Source: [Actinobacillus] rossii
GTDB lineage: Bacteria; Pseudomonadota; Gammaproteobacteria; Enterobacterales; Pasteurellaceae
Assembly (NCBI GenBank): GCA_900444965.1
Contig: UFRQ01000003.1
Coordinates: 682,001 to 746,000, forward strand
Length of the DNA stretch: 64,000 bases
Reading direction: 5' to 3'
Below, one piece after another: positions 40,448 to 50,507 of this stretch. The notes under the pieces were generated by a model. That model searched no databases. It worked only from the letters and a program-made list of their open reading frames with translations, and had not been told where the DNA came from. The translations under genes and the position numbers were made by a program. Every line of letters begins with the position of its first letter. The stretch's first letter is position 1.

Positions 40448-40472
40448 CAATGGTGGGTGGTGAGGCTTGTAT

Positions 40473-41981
40473 ATGGATAAGAGTAGTTCTACTGCTCCGT
40501 TATTACTCAAAGTAAGCAATGTGAGCAAGTCTTTTTCTGGTGTTTCAGTTTTAAAAGAGATTAATTTTTCATTATATGCTGGGCAAGTACATGCTTTGCT
40601 AGGAGGAAACGGAGCTGGTAAATCAACTTTAATGAAAATTATTGCAGGTATTCAATTTCAGGATTCTGGTGTGCTAGAAATTAAGGGGAAAACTCGCTCA
40701 AATCTTACTCCAAGTAAAGCACATAGTTTAGGAATTTATCTTGTTCCACAGGAACCTTTGCTTTTTCCTAATTTAAGTGTGAAAGAGAATATTTTATTTG
40801 GTGTCCCTCGTACCGCAAATTTATTATCAAAATTGACCGCACTTTTGCATGACTTGAATTCGCATTTGAATTTAGATATGCAAGCTGGCTTGTTAGATGT
40901 CGCAGATCAGCAATTAGTTGAAATTATGCGTGGGCTAATTCGTGATGCTTCTATTCTTATTCTTGATGAGCCTACAGCTTCTTTAACACCTGCTGAAACA
41001 GAAAATTTATTCAGACAAATTAAATCATTATTAGCCAAAGGCGTTGGGATTGTTTTTATTTCCCATAAGTTGCCTGAAGTTTGGGCAATTTCGGATTGGG
41101 TCAGTGTAATGCGAGATGGCTATATTGCATTGAGCAGTGCAACCAAAGAAATTAATCACGATGAAGTGATTAGTGCGATTACACCTAGAGCCAAGAATAC
41201 TCAGCTTACAGAAAGCCAACGTCTTTGGTTAGATTTACCTGGGCAGAAAAGAGTGAAATCAACCAATGAACCTATTCTTATAGTTAAGGCATTAACTGGG
41301 GAAGGATTTAAAAATATCTCTTTTGATATTTATCCTGGAGAAATTTTAGGTTTATCAGGCGTTGTTGGGGCAGGTAGAACTGAATTAGCTGAAACACTTT
41401 ATGGATTACGTTCAGCGCAATCGGGTGAAATTCATTTTGATGGAGCATTAATTAACTCGTACAGCATTAAACGGCGTCTTGAGGAGGGGCTTGTGTATCT
41501 ACCTGAGGATAGACAAGCATCAGGGCTATATTTAGATGCACCTCTTAGTTGGAATACGTGTGGATTAACCTATAACGATATTGGCTTTTGGATTAATGAT
41601 AAAAAAGAAGAGGCTATTTTAGAGCGTTATTACCGTGCAATGGGTATTAAATTTAACCATTCACAGCAAGCAGTGAGAACGTTATCAGGTGGAAATCAGC
41701 AGAAAATTCTTGTAGCTAAATGTTTAGAAGCCAATCCTAAACTTTTGATTGTTGATGAGCCTACTCGTGGTGTAGATATTGGGGCTAGAGCCGATATTTA
41801 TCAGTTAATTCAAAGTATTGCAAAACAAAATGTCGCGATCTTATTTATTTCATCAGATTTAGAGGAGATAGAGCAGATGTCTGATCGTGTGTTAGTAATG
41901 CACGATGGTGTTATCAGTCGTTCATTATCAGGTAGCGAAATTAATACAGATAGTATCATGCGTATGGCATTTAGCGGATAG
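40473..41981 (+). CDS. lsrA: AI-2 import ATP-binding protein LsrA
   Basis: LsrA is the double-domain ATPase of the AI-2 ABC importer. It has 502 aa (511 in E. coli). The first ABC domain has Walker [14 protein letters not shown] (about 46), a Walker [12 protein letters not shown] and signature region. The second has a variant Walker A ([16 protein letters not shown]) and [18 protein letters not shown] 40473 is chosen with GAGG 7 nt upstream; the in-frame TTG at 40467 is too close to that SD. A USS core lies inside. It is the first gene of the lsrACDBFG-E operon. Confidence 0.95.
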   Translation: MDKSSSTAPLLLKVSNVSKSFSGVSVLKEINFSLYAGQVHALLGGNGAGKSTLMKIIAGIQFQDSGVLEIKGKTRSNLTPSKAHSLGIYLVPQEPLLFPNLSVKENILFGVPRTANLLSKLTALLHDLNSHLNLDMQAGLLDVADQQLVEIMRGLIRDASILILDEPTASLTPAETENLFRQIKSLLAKGVGIVFISHKLPEVWAISDWVSVMRDGYIALSSATKEINHDEVISAITPRAKNTQLTESQRLWLDLPGQKRVKSTNEPILIVKALTGEGFKNISFDIYPGEILGLSGVVGAGRTELAETLYGLRSAQSGEIHFDGALINSYSIKRRLEEGLVYLPEDRQASGLYLDAPLSWNTCGLTYNDIGFWINDKKEEAILERYYRAMGIKFNHSQQAVRTLSGGNQQKILVAKCLEANPKLLIVDEPTRGVDIGARADIYQLIQSIAKQNVAILFISSDLEEIEQMSDRVLVMHDGVISRSLSGSEINTDSIMRMAFSG

Positions 41982-41990
41982 GAGCTAGAT

Positions 41991-42974
41991 ATGTGGAAAT
42001 TTATTCAAAATAACCGTGAACTCACTATTTTAGTCGCTATTTTTTTGCTATTTGGTTTGTTATCCATAGTTGGAGATTTTAGTTTCCAAACTTTGACGAT
42101 GATTTTTAATTCTGCTCAGATTCTAGCTTTACTCGCAATTGGTGCGACATTTGTTATTTTAACCCGAAACATTGATGTGTCTGTTGGTTCTATTATGGGG
42201 TTAAGTGCAGTTATTGCAGGGAGCTTGCTAAATTTAGGTTACTCACTTTGGGAGGCTTGTATTATTACGTTATGCTGCGGTGTATTAGTAGGTGGATTTA
42301 ACGGTATTCTTGTCACACTGCTTAAAATTCCAGCAATTGTTGCAACGCTAGGAACACTGGGCTTATATAAAGGGATAATGTTAGTTCTTACAGGGGGGAA
42401 ATGGATTGAAGGATTGCCACAGTCGTTAAAAACGCTCTCAGAACCTTTATTTTTTAATATTTCACCTATTGGATTTACAGTCTTAGTTTTTATTTGTCTA
42501 ACTTACCTTTTTTTAACTAAATCTCAAATAGGACGTAACTTTTATGCTGTTGGTGATAATTTGCAAGGGGCATTACAACTTGGGGTAAAAGTGAACGCTG
42601 TTCGTATTATTGCCTTTGCAATAAATGGTGCAATGGCTGCTTTGGCCGGTATTATCTTCGCTTCCCAAATTGGGTTTGTTCCTAACTCTACGGGCAATGG
42701 ATTAGAAATGAAGGCAATTGCTGCCTGTGTGTTAGGCGGAATTAGTTTATTAGGCGGAGCAGGAAATATTGTCGGTGCGGTGCTTGGTGCGTATTTCTTA
42801 ATTCAGATTGATACCATTTTAGTCTTAATGAAAGTACCAGCATATTGGAATAATTTTGTGGCAGGAATTGTATTACTTGCAGTACTTGTTTTTGATGGTC
42901 GTATTCGAGTAATGATAGCAAATAATATTAAGCAGCAACGTTATGCTCGCTTTTTAAAGACAGATAATGAATAG
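41991..42974 (+). CDS. lsrC: AI-2 import permease LsrC
   Basis: LsrC is one of two membrane subunits of the AI-2 transporter, of the BPD_transp_2 (ribose/galactose permease) family. It has 327 aa with about eight to ten hydrophobic segments. [22 protein letters not shown] and [28 protein letters not shown] are family signatures. GGAG precedes the ATG. It lies 9 bp after lsrA and its stop is 10 bp before the chosen lsrD start. Confidence 0.94.
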   Translation: MWKFIQNNRELTILVAIFLLFGLLSIVGDFSFQTLTMIFNSAQILALLAIGATFVILTRNIDVSVGSIMGLSAVIAGSLLNLGYSLWEACIITLCCGVLVGGFNGILVTLLKIPAIVATLGTLGLYKGIMLVLTGGKWIEGLPQSLKTLSEPLFFNISPIGFTVLVFICLTYLFLTKSQIGRNFYAVGDNLQGALQLGVKVNAVRIIAFAINGAMAALAGIIFASQIGFVPNSTGNGLEMKAIAACVLGGISLLGGAGNIVGAVLGAYFLIQIDTILVLMKVPAYWNNFVAGIVLLAVLVFDGRIRVMIANNIKQQRYARFLKTDNE

Positions 42975-42984
42975 GAGAGAGAGT

Positions 42985-43995
42985 ATGCAACTTGCGAAAA
43001 AATATAGCTGGGAGATTGCTTTATTTGGCTTGCTCATTATTGAAATACTCGGTTTTGGAATGTTTAACACAAGACTGCTAGATTTTAATGTTTTGTTAAA
43101 TAGTACGAGTGATTTCATCTATATAGGAATGTTAGCTTTACCACTTACTCTCATTATTGTTAGTGGTGGAATGGATATTTCTTTTGGTTCTGTTGTTGGG
43201 TTGTGTGCCATTACACTCGGCGTTTTATTTAAGTTAGAACTTCCATTATCGGTAGCAATTTTTGCTACGTTTGTCGTTGGCATAACTTGTGGTGTGATAA
43301 ATGCTGCTTTGATTATTTACACACAAGTAAATCCTTTAGTGATTACGCTTGGTACTATGTATTTGTTCGGTGGTGGTGCATTGTTACTCTCTGGATTTGC
43401 AGGTGCTACAGGATATGAGGGAATTGGCGGATTTCCTGATGTGTTACTCGATTTTGCTAATCATACTATTGGGATTATCCCAACCCCAATTCTTTATTTT
43501 CTGCTTATTACTTTTCTCTTTTGGTTGTTAATGCATCGTACCAGAATTGGACGCAGTACTTTTTTAATTGGACAAAGTCAGCGAGTTTCTAAATATAGTG
43601 CAGTACCTATAAACCAAACATTTTTTATTATCTATGCTTCTATTGGGCTTATTGCATCGTTTGTTGCGGTATTACTGGTCTCTTATTTTGGCTCAGCTCG
43701 TTCAGATTTAGGTAGTTCTTTACTAATGCCTGCTCTAACTGCAGTTGTCTTAGGTGGGGCAAATATCTATGGAGGCTCAGGTTCTGTGGTAGGAACAGCC
43801 ATTGCTTCACTATTGATCGGTTATTTGCAACAAGGGTTGCAAATGGTGGGAATTTCTAATGAAACATCAAGTGCATTATCAGGAGCGTTATTAATTATCG
43901 TATTAGTTGGAAAATCAGTGAATACGCATCGCTCCACGATTGAATCTTGGTTCAAAAGAAAATACCTAACTCAACAAAGTAGTACACAAAGCTAA
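42985..43995 (+). CDS. lsrD: AI-2 import permease LsrD
   Basis: LsrD is the second permease subunit, paired with LsrC. It has 336 aa, highly hydrophobic, with [26 protein letters not shown] and [27 protein letters not shown]. The frame is open from 42967, overlapping lsrC, but ATG 42985 has AGGAGAG just upstream and begins the family-like [11 protein letters not shown] hairpin overlaps its stop codon and precedes lsrB. Confidence 0.93.
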   Translation: MQLAKKYSWEIALFGLLIIEILGFGMFNTRLLDFNVLLNSTSDFIYIGMLALPLTLIIVSGGMDISFGSVVGLCAITLGVLFKLELPLSVAIFATFVVGITCGVINAALIIYTQVNPLVITLGTMYLFGGGALLLSGFAGATGYEGIGGFPDVLLDFANHTIGIIPTPILYFLLITFLFWLLMHRTRIGRSTFLIGQSQRVSKYSAVPINQTFFIIYASIGLIASFVAVLLVSYFGSARSDLGSSLLMPALTAVVLGGANIYGGSGSVVGTAIASLLIGYLQQGLQMVGISNETSSALSGALLIIVLVGKSVNTHRSTIESWFKRKYLTQQSSTQS

Positions 43996-44022
43996 ACATA
44001 CAGGTTGTTTGGTATGTTTTTT
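43994..44022 (+). terminator. Intra-operon hairpin between lsrD and lsrB
   Basis: AAACATAC and GTATGTTT form an 8-bp stem around a 10-nt loop, followed by T residues. It may cause partial termination or separate transcript stability of lsrB. Confidence 0.5.
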
Positions 44023-44051
44023 CAGAACTTAACTTTTATAGGAGAAGTTTT

Positions 44052-45071
44052 ATGAAACATTCAGTCATAAAAAATACAGCATTAGCAATTTCATTGGGTT
44101 TGGCTACTATTTCTATCGCTCAAGCTGCAGATAAAGTAGCATTCATTCCCAAATTAGTTGGCGTAGGATTTTTCACTAGTGGTGGGCAAGGTGCGGTTGA
44201 AATGGGGAAAGTTTTAGGTGTCGATGTCACTTATGATGGACCTGCAGAGCCGAGTGTTTCAAACCAAGTTCAAATGATCAATAACTTTGTTAATCAAGGT
44301 TATAACGCCATTATAGTTTCCGCTGTATCACCTGATGGTTTATGCTCAACCTTAAAAAGAGCCATGAAACGTGGAGTGAAAGTGCTGACTTGGGATTCTG
44401 ATACCCAACCAGAATGTCGTAGTTACTATATCAACCAAGGTACACCAGCACAACTAGGTTCTATGCTGGTGGATATGGCATCTAGCCAAATTTCTAAATC
44501 TAATGCCCAAATTGCATTTTTCTATTCAAGTCCAACTGTTACCGATCAAAATCAGTGGGTGAAAGAAGCGAAAGCAAAAATTGAGAAAGAATTTCCACAG
44601 TGGGAAATTGTTACCACTCAATTTGGTTATAATGATGCTATCAAATCGCTCCAAACCGCAGAAGGGATCTTAAAAGCCTATCCTGAGTTAGATGCAATTA
44701 TTGCACCAGATGCTAATGCACTTCCTGCAGCAGCTCAAGCAGTAGAAAACTTAAAACGTCAAGGTACAGTTGTTGTTGGCTTTAGTACTCCAAATGTAAT
44801 GCGCCCTTATGTTAAACGAGGCACAGTGAATCAATTTGGACTCTGGGATGTTGTTAAACAAGGTAAGCTTTCTGTTGCTGTCGCTAATGAATTACTCAAA
44901 GGAAAATCATTTGATATCGGCGATAAATTCACCGTAGAGGGTATTGGTGAAGTATCAATTTCTCCAAACAGTGTTCAAGGTTATACGCATGAGGCTAAAA
45001 ATAACGGTATTGTTCTTTTACCAGAACGTGTTGTATTTACAAAAGAAAATATTGATAACTATGATTTCTAA
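44052..45071 (+). CDS. lsrB: AI-2-binding periplasmic protein LsrB
   Basis: It binds cyclic DPD (AI-2) in the periplasm and delivers it to LsrACD. The signal peptide ends SIAQA, with cleavage before ADKVAF; total 339 aa (340 in E. coli). The residue positions that define true AI-2 receptors appear conserved: a Lys in [10 protein letters not shown], Asp in TWDSDT, Asp-Gln in VTDQNQW, and Pro and Ala in [10 protein letters not shown]. This distinguishes it from ribose binding proteins, which act as secondary AI-2 receptors in Aggregatibacter. GGAG precedes the ATG. Confidence 0.94.
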   Translation: MKHSVIKNTALAISLGLATISIAQAADKVAFIPKLVGVGFFTSGGQGAVEMGKVLGVDVTYDGPAEPSVSNQVQMINNFVNQGYNAIIVSAVSPDGLCSTLKRAMKRGVKVLTWDSDTQPECRSYYINQGTPAQLGSMLVDMASSQISKSNAQIAFFYSSPTVTDQNQWVKEAKAKIEKEFPQWEIVTTQFGYNDAIKSLQTAEGILKAYPELDAIIAPDANALPAAAQAVENLKRQGTVVVGFSTPNVMRPYVKRGTVNQFGLWDVVKQGKLSVAVANELLKGKSFDIGDKFTVEGIGEVSISPNSVQGYTHEAKNNGIVLLPERVVFTKENIDNYDF

Positions 45072-45087
45072 ATAGAAGGAGTAAAGC

Positions 45088-45966
45088 ATGGCTGATTTAG
45101 ATGATATTAGAGATGGTAAAGATTTTGGCATTGGAATCCCACAAATGAATAAAGCTTTTTATCTAAAAGGATCTGGTGCATTAGACTGGGGAATGCAATC
45201 TCGTCTTGCTAATATATTTAATCCTACAACAGGGAAAACAATTATGTTGGCATTTGATCACGGCTATTTCCAAGGTCCTACGACAGGGCTAGAACGCATT
45301 GACTTAAATATTGCGCCACTTTTTGAATATACTGATGTGCTTATGTGTACACGAGGTATTTTACGCAGTGTAGTTCCATCTGATACTCGTAAACCAGTAG
45401 TACTGCGTGCATCAGGGGCAAATTCAATACTAACTGAGTTATCTAACGAAGCAGTTGCTGTGAATATTGAAGATGCATTGCGACTCAATGTATCTGCAAT
45501 GGCAGCTCAAGTATATGTTGGTTCTGAATATGAACATCAATCGATCAAGAATATTATTCAATTAGTGGATCAAGGAAGCAGATACGGTATGCCTGTAATG
45601 GCGGTAACAGGTGTTGGCAAAGATATGGCGAGAGATCAACGTTATTTTTCTTTGGCAACGCGGATAGCTGCTGAAATGGGCGCTCATATTATTAAAACCT
45701 ATTACGTCGAAAAAGGATTTGAACGTGTAACATCGGGTTGTCCTGTGCCTATCGTAATTGCTGGTGGAAAAAAATTACCAGAAAAAGAGGCATTGGAAAT
45801 GTGCTATCAAGCAATCGACCAAGGCGCATTAGGTGTTGATATGGGAAGAAATATCTTCCAATCCGCTTCCCCTGTTGCAATGCTGAAAGCGGTACAAGCA
45901 GTTGTTCATGGTGGAGAAACCGCAGAAAAAGCGTATCAGCTTTATCTTGAGGAAACAGTCCACTAA
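45088..45966 (+). CDS. lsrF: 3-hydroxy-5-phosphonooxypentane-2,4-dione thiolase LsrF
   Basis: This class I aldolase-like enzyme cleaves the product of LsrG from phospho-AI-2, transferring acetyl to CoA. It has 292 aa (291 in E. coli). [21 protein letters not shown], the Schiff-base Lys in [14 protein letters not shown] and [16 protein letters not shown] are recognisable. It is 17 bp after lsrB. A hairpin follows its stop. Confidence 0.95.
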   Translation: MADLDDIRDGKDFGIGIPQMNKAFYLKGSGALDWGMQSRLANIFNPTTGKTIMLAFDHGYFQGPTTGLERIDLNIAPLFEYTDVLMCTRGILRSVVPSDTRKPVVLRASGANSILTELSNEAVAVNIEDALRLNVSAMAAQVYVGSEYEHQSIKNIIQLVDQGSRYGMPVMAVTGVGKDMARDQRYFSLATRIAAEMGAHIIKTYYVEKGFERVTSGCPVPIVIAGGKKLPEKEALEMCYQAIDQGALGVDMGRNIFQSASPVAMLKAVQAVVHGGETAEKAYQLYLEETVH

Positions 45967-45974
45967 TTATGCAG

Positions 45975-45999
45975 AGATTGGTAGATTACCTGCCAATCT
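45975..45999 (+). terminator. Intra-operon hairpin between lsrF and lsrG
   Basis: AGATTGGTAG and CTGCCAATCT form a 10-bp stem (one G-T) with a 5-nt loop. No strong T-run follows, so an RNA-processing or stability role is as likely as attenuation. Confidence 0.5.
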
Positions 46000-46038
46000 A
46001 TTATTCCTTAATAAGTATATTATTTGTTAGGAGGATTT

Positions 46039-46338
46039 ATGTTCGCAATGTTAGTTGAAATTAATATCAAAGAAGGGAAAGAAAAGGAGTTCTTAGAGAC
46101 ATTCGAAAGGAATCATGTTGGAACAAGGCAAGAAGCAGGAAATTTACGTTTTGATGTATTACGAGATCCTGAAATAAGAACACGTTTTTATGCTTATGAG
46201 GTATATGAAAATGAAGCTGCTTTAGAAGCTCATAGACAAACACAACATTATCATCGTTGTGTTCAGGAACTTGAAAGCATTATGACAGGATCTAGAAGTA
46301 AGAAAATTTTTGAATGGGTCTTACCAAGAGAAGTATAA
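46039..46338 (+). CDS. lsrG: (4S)-4-hydroxy-5-phosphonooxypentane-2,3-dione isomerase LsrG
   Basis: It isomerises phospho-AI-2 for degradation and so ends the induction signal. It has 99 aa (96 in E. coli), with a ferredoxin-like ABM fold: FAMLVEINIKEGKEKEFLETF and RFYAYEVYENEAALEAHRQTQHYH. The in-frame TTG at 46024 is rejected in favour of ATG 46039, which has AGGAGG 4 nt upstream. It lies 2 bp from the start of the lsrE-like gene. Confidence 0.94.
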   Translation: MFAMLVEINIKEGKEKEFLETFERNHVGTRQEAGNLRFDVLRDPEIRTRFYAYEVYENEAALEAHRQTQHYHRCVQELESIMTGSRSKKIFEWVLPREV

Positions 46339-46340
46339 AA

Positions 46341-47057
46341 ATGAACAATGATTTACTTATTCAAGAATTAAAACAGCAAAATTTAAGTGTAGGTATTTTA
46401 GCTTCTCCTTGGCTGGAATTTAATCAAGTATTAAATATCTTGAAAACTCATAAGTTAAATATTTTACATTTTGATGTTGCTGATGGGAATTTCTCTCCAT
46501 TATTTACAGTTGGAAGTATTGCAATCAAACAATTTTCACAAGATTATTTTAAAGATATACATTTGATGGTAAATAATCAACAGGGGGTTGTAGAAGATTG
46601 CATAAGAAATGGGGCTAATCTTATTACGTTACAATTAGAGAACAGAATTTACTTACGAGAAACTCTGCAATGGATTAGAACACAATATAATACATATAAA
46701 AGTAATGAATATTCTGTTTTAGCTGGGCTTAGTCTTTTTCCTGAAACAGAATTGTCTTTACTGGGCGAATATATTGATGATGTAGATGTGATTCAGTTAT
46801 TAACTTTAAACCCAATAAGTGGGAAGAAGTTTGATGTCAAGATTATCTCTAATCGCATCCAAGAATTATGGTCAATTTTTGGAGATGAGTTAGATAATAA
46901 AATTATCAGTGTTGATGGTGCAATGACATTAGAAATGGCTAATTATCTATCAGAAAATTGTAGAGTTAATTGGTTTGTGTCAGGAAGTGCATTGTTTAAG
47001 GCAGACTTAAGTTATAATCTCCAATCGTGGGAGAAAGTAAAAAATAATTTTCACTGA
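46341..47057 (+). CDS. lsrE: LsrE-like ribulose-phosphate-3-epimerase family protein
   Basis: This TIM-barrel Rpe-family protein is encoded directly after lsrG, in the position of Salmonella lsrE, whose in vivo role is not settled. It has 238 aa with ATG 46341; the open frame at 46314 overlaps lsrG. The Rpe-like DVADGNFSPLFTVG replaces the typical DVMDGHFVPN, keeping the metal Asp, and DIHLMVNN replaces DVHLMI. A conserved Rpe C-terminal phosphate loop is poorly preserved (VDGAMTLEMANYLSENC, WFVSGSALFKADL). Substrate cannot be fixed. E. coli K-12 lacks this gene in its lsr operon. Confidence 0.75.
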   Translation: MNNDLLIQELKQQNLSVGILASPWLEFNQVLNILKTHKLNILHFDVADGNFSPLFTVGSIAIKQFSQDYFKDIHLMVNNQQGVVEDCIRNGANLITLQLENRIYLRETLQWIRTQYNTYKSNEYSVLAGLSLFPETELSLLGEYIDDVDVIQLLTLNPISGKKFDVKIISNRIQELWSIFGDELDNKIISVDGAMTLEMANYLSENCRVNWFVSGSALFKADLSYNLQSWEKVKNNFH

Positions 47058-47093
47058 GTTTTTATATATCTATTAGCATGGTGGTGCAACCAA

Positions 47094-47131
47094 AAAAACG
47101 ACCGCACTTCATACAAAGTGCGGTCGTTTTT
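47094..47131. terminator. Bidirectional terminator between lsrE and argH (inverted USS pair)
   Basis: AAAAACGACCGCACTT (47094-47109) and AAGTGCGGTCGTTTTT (47116-47131) form a perfect 16-bp stem between converging genes. Confidence 0.92.
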
Positions 47132-47143
47132 GATTGTTTTTTA

Positions 47144-48520
47144 TTATGCCTGAATACGTACTTTTGCTTCTGCAATAGCTTCGGCCGCACGAACTGGTGA
47201 AACCCCACCTTTGGCACAGCGTTTGTCTAAACAAGATTGCAATGACAAGATTTCATACACATCTTCGGAGACTACATCGCTGAATTGGCGGAATTCTTCC
47301 ACACTTAAATCTTCTAAGCCTTTGTGAACCTTGATAGCATAAACGACGGTTTCGCCTACAATATGGTGTGAATCGCGGAATGGGACACCTTTGGCAACCA
47401 AGTAATCCGCTAATTCTGTGGCATTTGAATAGCCTTTTAATGCCGCTTCACGTGTGCGTTCTACGTTGACTTTAATGTCTTCTAATACAAAGGCTGCCAT
47501 AGTTAAGCAATCGTGCCAAGTGTCTAAGGCATCAAAAATGCCTTCTTTGTCTTCTTGCATATCTTTGTTATAGGCAAGCGGCAAACCTTTAACGGTAGTT
47601 AACATTCCCATTAATGACCCAATAACACGCCCTGCTTTACCACGAATTAATTCGCAAGCATCAGGGTTTTTCTTTTGCGGCATTAAGGATGAACCAGATG
47701 TCACACGGTCAGATAATTCCACGAAATCTGCTTCGCCGCTATTAAAAATAATCATATCTTCCGCAAAGCGTGATAAGTGTGCCATACTCAATGACGCTGT
47801 TGAAAGTAATTCAATAATATGGTCACGGTCTGATACGCTGTCTAAGCTGTTGCGCGTTGCAAACGCAAAATCTAGATCTTTCGCGAGTTGTTCGCGATCA
47901 ATAGGATAAGCTGTACCCGCTAAGGCACCGCTACCCAATGGACAGCTGTTCATACGGTGGTAAGCATCTGTTAAACGGGAATAATCGCGCTCTAACATTT
48001 CCACATAAGCCATACACCAATGGGCAAAGCTGATCGGTTGTGCGCGTTGTAAATGGGTGTAACCTGGCATAACCGCATCTTGTGTATTTTCTGCGGTTTC
48101 CACTAATTTAGCTTGTAAATCGCGTACAGCACGTTTTAATTCAATCACTTGCGCTTTACACCACATTTTGATGTCCAACGCTACTTGGTCATTACGCGAA
48201 CGCCCTGTGTGAAGTTTTTTGCCTAAATTTCCCACTTTGTCGATGAGTTTTGATTCCACCCAACTGTGAATATCTTCCGCATCATCTTGCAAAATCGCCT
48301 GTGGATTTGACCGCACTTCAACGAGCAATTCATTTAATGCAACTTCGAGTTGCTGTTGTTCTTCCACGCTTAATACATTCACGGTGACCAACGCTTTTGA
48401 CCAACCGATTGAACCTTCAATATCTTGTTCGGCAAGACGATAATCAAAACGAAGTGAATCATTAAAATCTTTAAAACGCTTGTCTGCTGCTTGTGTGAAG
48501 CGACCGCCCCATAGAGCCAT
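47144..48520 (-). CDS. argH: Argininosuccinate lyase
   Basis: It splits argininosuccinate into arginine and fumarate, the last step of arginine synthesis. It has 458 aa. The family signature is [22 protein letters not shown] (about 277-298), with [13 protein letters not shown] and [11 protein letters not shown]. It lies downstream of argC and argB on the minus strand. A hairpin repeat (48545-48611) fills the argB-argH gap, so coupling is interrupted by that element. Confidence 0.97.
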   Translation of the reverse strand: MALWGGRFTQAADKRFKDFNDSLRFDYRLAEQDIEGSIGWSKALVTVNVLSVEEQQQLEVALNELLVEVRSNPQAILQDDAEDIHSWVESKLIDKVGNLGKKLHTGRSRNDQVALDIKMWCKAQVIELKRAVRDLQAKLVETAENTQDAVMPGYTHLQRAQPISFAHWCMAYVEMLERDYSRLTDAYHRMNSCPLGSGALAGTAYPIDREQLAKDLDFAFATRNSLDSVSDRDHIIELLSTASLSMAHLSRFAEDMIIFNSGEADFVELSDRVTSGSSLMPQKKNPDACELIRGKAGRVIGSLMGMLTTVKGLPLAYNKDMQEDKEGIFDALDTWHDCLTMAAFVLEDIKVNVERTREAALKGYSNATELADYLVAKGVPFRDSHHIVGETVVYAIKVHKGLEDLSVEEFRQFSDVVSEDVYEILSLQSCLDKRCAKGGVSPVRAAEAIAEAKVRIQA

Positions 48521-48544
48521 GTTATTTTCCTTTTATTTGTATGT

Positions 48545-48611
48545 TGTAGGGACAGGCTTTATGCCTGTCCGATGATTTTGAGCGGGGACAGGGATAAACC
48601 CTTTTCCTACA
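48545..48611. repeat. Dispersed hairpin repeat, copy 2 (extended, 67 bp)
   Basis: The first hairpin is GGACAGGC/GCCTGTCC with a TTTAT loop (48550-48570). A second GGACAGG follows, and the ends TGTAGG and CCTACA form outer inverted repeats. It is closely related to the unit at 61314-61381 and to the shorter copy at 6042-6062. Confidence 0.8.
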
Positions 48612-48616
48612 TGATG

Positions 48617-49390
48617 TTATGCCGTAATTCGAGTTCCGATAATTTCGCCTGCGAAAAGTGCGGTTAATTTTTCGGGATATTTCCAGTTTGCAATATCAAC
48701 ACCGCGACCTAAAATTTTTGCTGCGTCCAATGCCGCGTTAACTTTGACAATCATGCCGTTAGTAATCACTTGATCTTCAATTAATTGGGCAATTTGCGCA
48801 GAATTGAGTGTGACAATCAGTTTTTTATCTGCATCTAACACGCCATTCACATCAGAAAGCATGACAAGATCTGCATTAATCAATGCCGCGATAGCTATTG
48901 CAGCTTGGTCAGCGTTAACGTTCATCAGCAAACCATTTTCATCCACTGCAATGGAGCTGATAATTGGCAAAAACGCACTTGAAAGTAGGTTGTTCAGTAA
49001 ATCCGCTTTATTGGGCTCTACATTTGCTACATGACCTAATTCAGGATCAAATTGCTTCGCTACGGTCATTTCACCATCAGCCAAGCTCAAGCCCACAGGA
49101 TTTAAGTTAAATTTGGCGGCTTGGGCAACGAGCGTTTTATTCGCAATGCCTGCTAATGCGCCAACGATAATATCAATTTGATCGCTAGGCGTGATGCGTA
49201 AGCCATTTTTCTTTTGAACAGGTAAGTTTAAACGTTTGAGTAAATTATCCACTACAATTCCGCCGCCGTGAACGATAACTAACGGGCGACTACCGTTTTT
49301 GAGATAATCACCAAGTGCAGTCAGTAAATTATGCATTGCTTCAGAGGTATCGAGTAATACACCGCCTAATTTGATCACTAATGGTCGCAT
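48617..49390 (-). CDS. argB: Acetylglutamate kinase
   Basis: It phosphorylates N-acetylglutamate, the second step of arginine synthesis. It has 257 aa. VIKLGGVLLD (N-terminal Gly-rich loop) and IVHGGGIVVDNLL are conserved; MLSDVNGVLD matches the nucleotide-binding region. The short form is the non-feedback-inhibited enterobacterial type by length (about 258 in E. coli). It lies 1 bp after argC, so translation is coupled. Confidence 0.96.
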   Translation of the reverse strand: MRPLVIKLGGVLLDTSEAMHNLLTALGDYLKNGSRPLVIVHGGGIVVDNLLKRLNLPVQKKNGLRITPSDQIDIIVGALAGIANKTLVAQAAKFNLNPVGLSLADGEMTVAKQFDPELGHVANVEPNKADLLNNLLSSAFLPIISSIAVDENGLLMNVNADQAAIAIAALINADLVMLSDVNGVLDADKKLIVTLNSAQIAQLIEDQVITNGMIVKVNAALDAAKILGRGVDIANWKYPEKLTALFAGEIIGTRITA

Positions 49391-49391
49391 A

Positions 49392-50402
49392 TTAAATTAA
49401 TCCTAATACTTCATTAAAACCATAACGGATATTGGCGCATTGCACTGCTTGTGCCGCTGCGCCTTTTAATAAGTTGTCTTCCGCGCCAACGATAATGATA
49501 TATCCATTTTTGGTGGCAAAACCAATATCACAATATGGGGTAAATTCTACTGCTTTAATGGCTGGCAATCCACTTTCATAAACGCGAACTAAGGGGCGAT
49601 TTGTATAATATTGCGTATAAGCCGCTTTAATTTGTTTATCGGTGATGCCCGCTTTCAGTTTTGCCGTAATGGTGGCGAGAATACCGCGCTTAAAATTACC
49701 CAAATGTGGCGTAAAAATCACTTCTGTGCCTAAGTGAGTGGAAATTTCGGGCCGGTGGCGGTGATTAAATACGCCGTAAGCATTCAAACTCACTTCACAA
49801 AAGGAACTAGTCAGGCTGGCTTTTCTACCTGCACCGCTGACACCACTGACTGCATTAATAATCGGCAATTGATTGAGCTCTAATAGGTTATTTTCAATTA
49901 ATGGTTTTAAGCTGAGTTGCGAAACTGTTGGGTAGCAACCTGCCACAGCGACTAAATCCGTTTGTGCAATTTTATCGGCATTCCATTCCGCTAAACCGTA
50001 AACGGCTTTTTGTAATAATTCAGGATATTGATGTTCAAAACCATAATATTGAGTATAAAATTCTGCGCTATTAACGCGGAACGCGCCTGATAAATCGAAT
50101 ACTTTACAGCCATTTTCTAAGAAAATCGGCGCAAGATCGTGGCTTACTTCGTGTGCGGTGCCCAAAAATGCTAAATCGGCGTTTTGAGCAATTTCAGCTA
50201 AATCTTCAGGTAACGGCTGCAATGGTAAATCACAAATAGAACGTAATTGTGGGTAAAGGGCGGAAATTGGCTTATTTGCGTCTGCGCTATTGGTTGAAAC
50301 ATATAAACCCGCCAATTCAAATTCAGGGTGATGAGTAAGAATACGCGCTAATTCTGCGCCTGTATAGCCACTGGCTCCTACGACGATTGCTTTTTGTGCC
50401 AT
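49392..50402 (-). CDS. argC: N-acetyl-gamma-glutamyl-phosphate reductase
   Basis: This NADPH-dependent reductase forms N-acetylglutamate semialdehyde. It has 336 aa (334 in E. coli). [16 protein letters not shown] at the N-terminus and the catalytic Cys in [11 protein letters not shown] (about 155) are present, as is the HRHRPEI block. It heads argCBH and is divergent from argE, the E. coli arrangement. Confidence 0.96.
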   Translation of the reverse strand: MAQKAIVVGASGYTGAELARILTHHPEFELAGLYVSTNSADANKPISALYPQLRSICDLPLQPLPEDLAEIAQNADLAFLGTAHEVSHDLAPIFLENGCKVFDLSGAFRVNSAEFYTQYYGFEHQYPELLQKAVYGLAEWNADKIAQTDLVAVAGCYPTVSQLSLKPLIENNLLELNQLPIINAVSGVSGAGRKASLTSSFCEVSLNAYGVFNHRHRPEISTHLGTEVIFTPHLGNFKRGILATITAKLKAGITDKQIKAAYTQYYTNRPLVRVYESGLPAIKAVEFTPYCDIGFATKNGYIIIVGAEDNLLKGAAAQAVQCANIRYGFNEVLGLI

Positions 50403-50463
50403 TGCTTGATCCTGTTATAATAAATAAGAATTCGCCATTAAATGATTAGTTATGCTATTATTC

Positions 50464-50477
50464 TGCATAAATATGTA
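50464..50477. promoter_or_regulatory. Candidate ARG box in the argC-argE intergenic region
   Basis: TGCATAAATATGTA is a near-perfect dyad that resembles the ArgR half-site pattern TGAAT...ATTCA. It lies in the divergent promoter region, where E. coli has tandem ARG boxes. A second well-spaced box was not seen. Confidence 0.4.
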
Positions 50478-50507
50478 AAAATCAACCTTTATTTATAGGT
50501 AAATCTC

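Noticed and set aside
50451..50463. Second ARG box (ATGCTATTATTCT)
   Set aside because: The left half matches the ArgR half-site poorly and the spacing to the neighbouring box (11 bp) is not the usual 21 bp.
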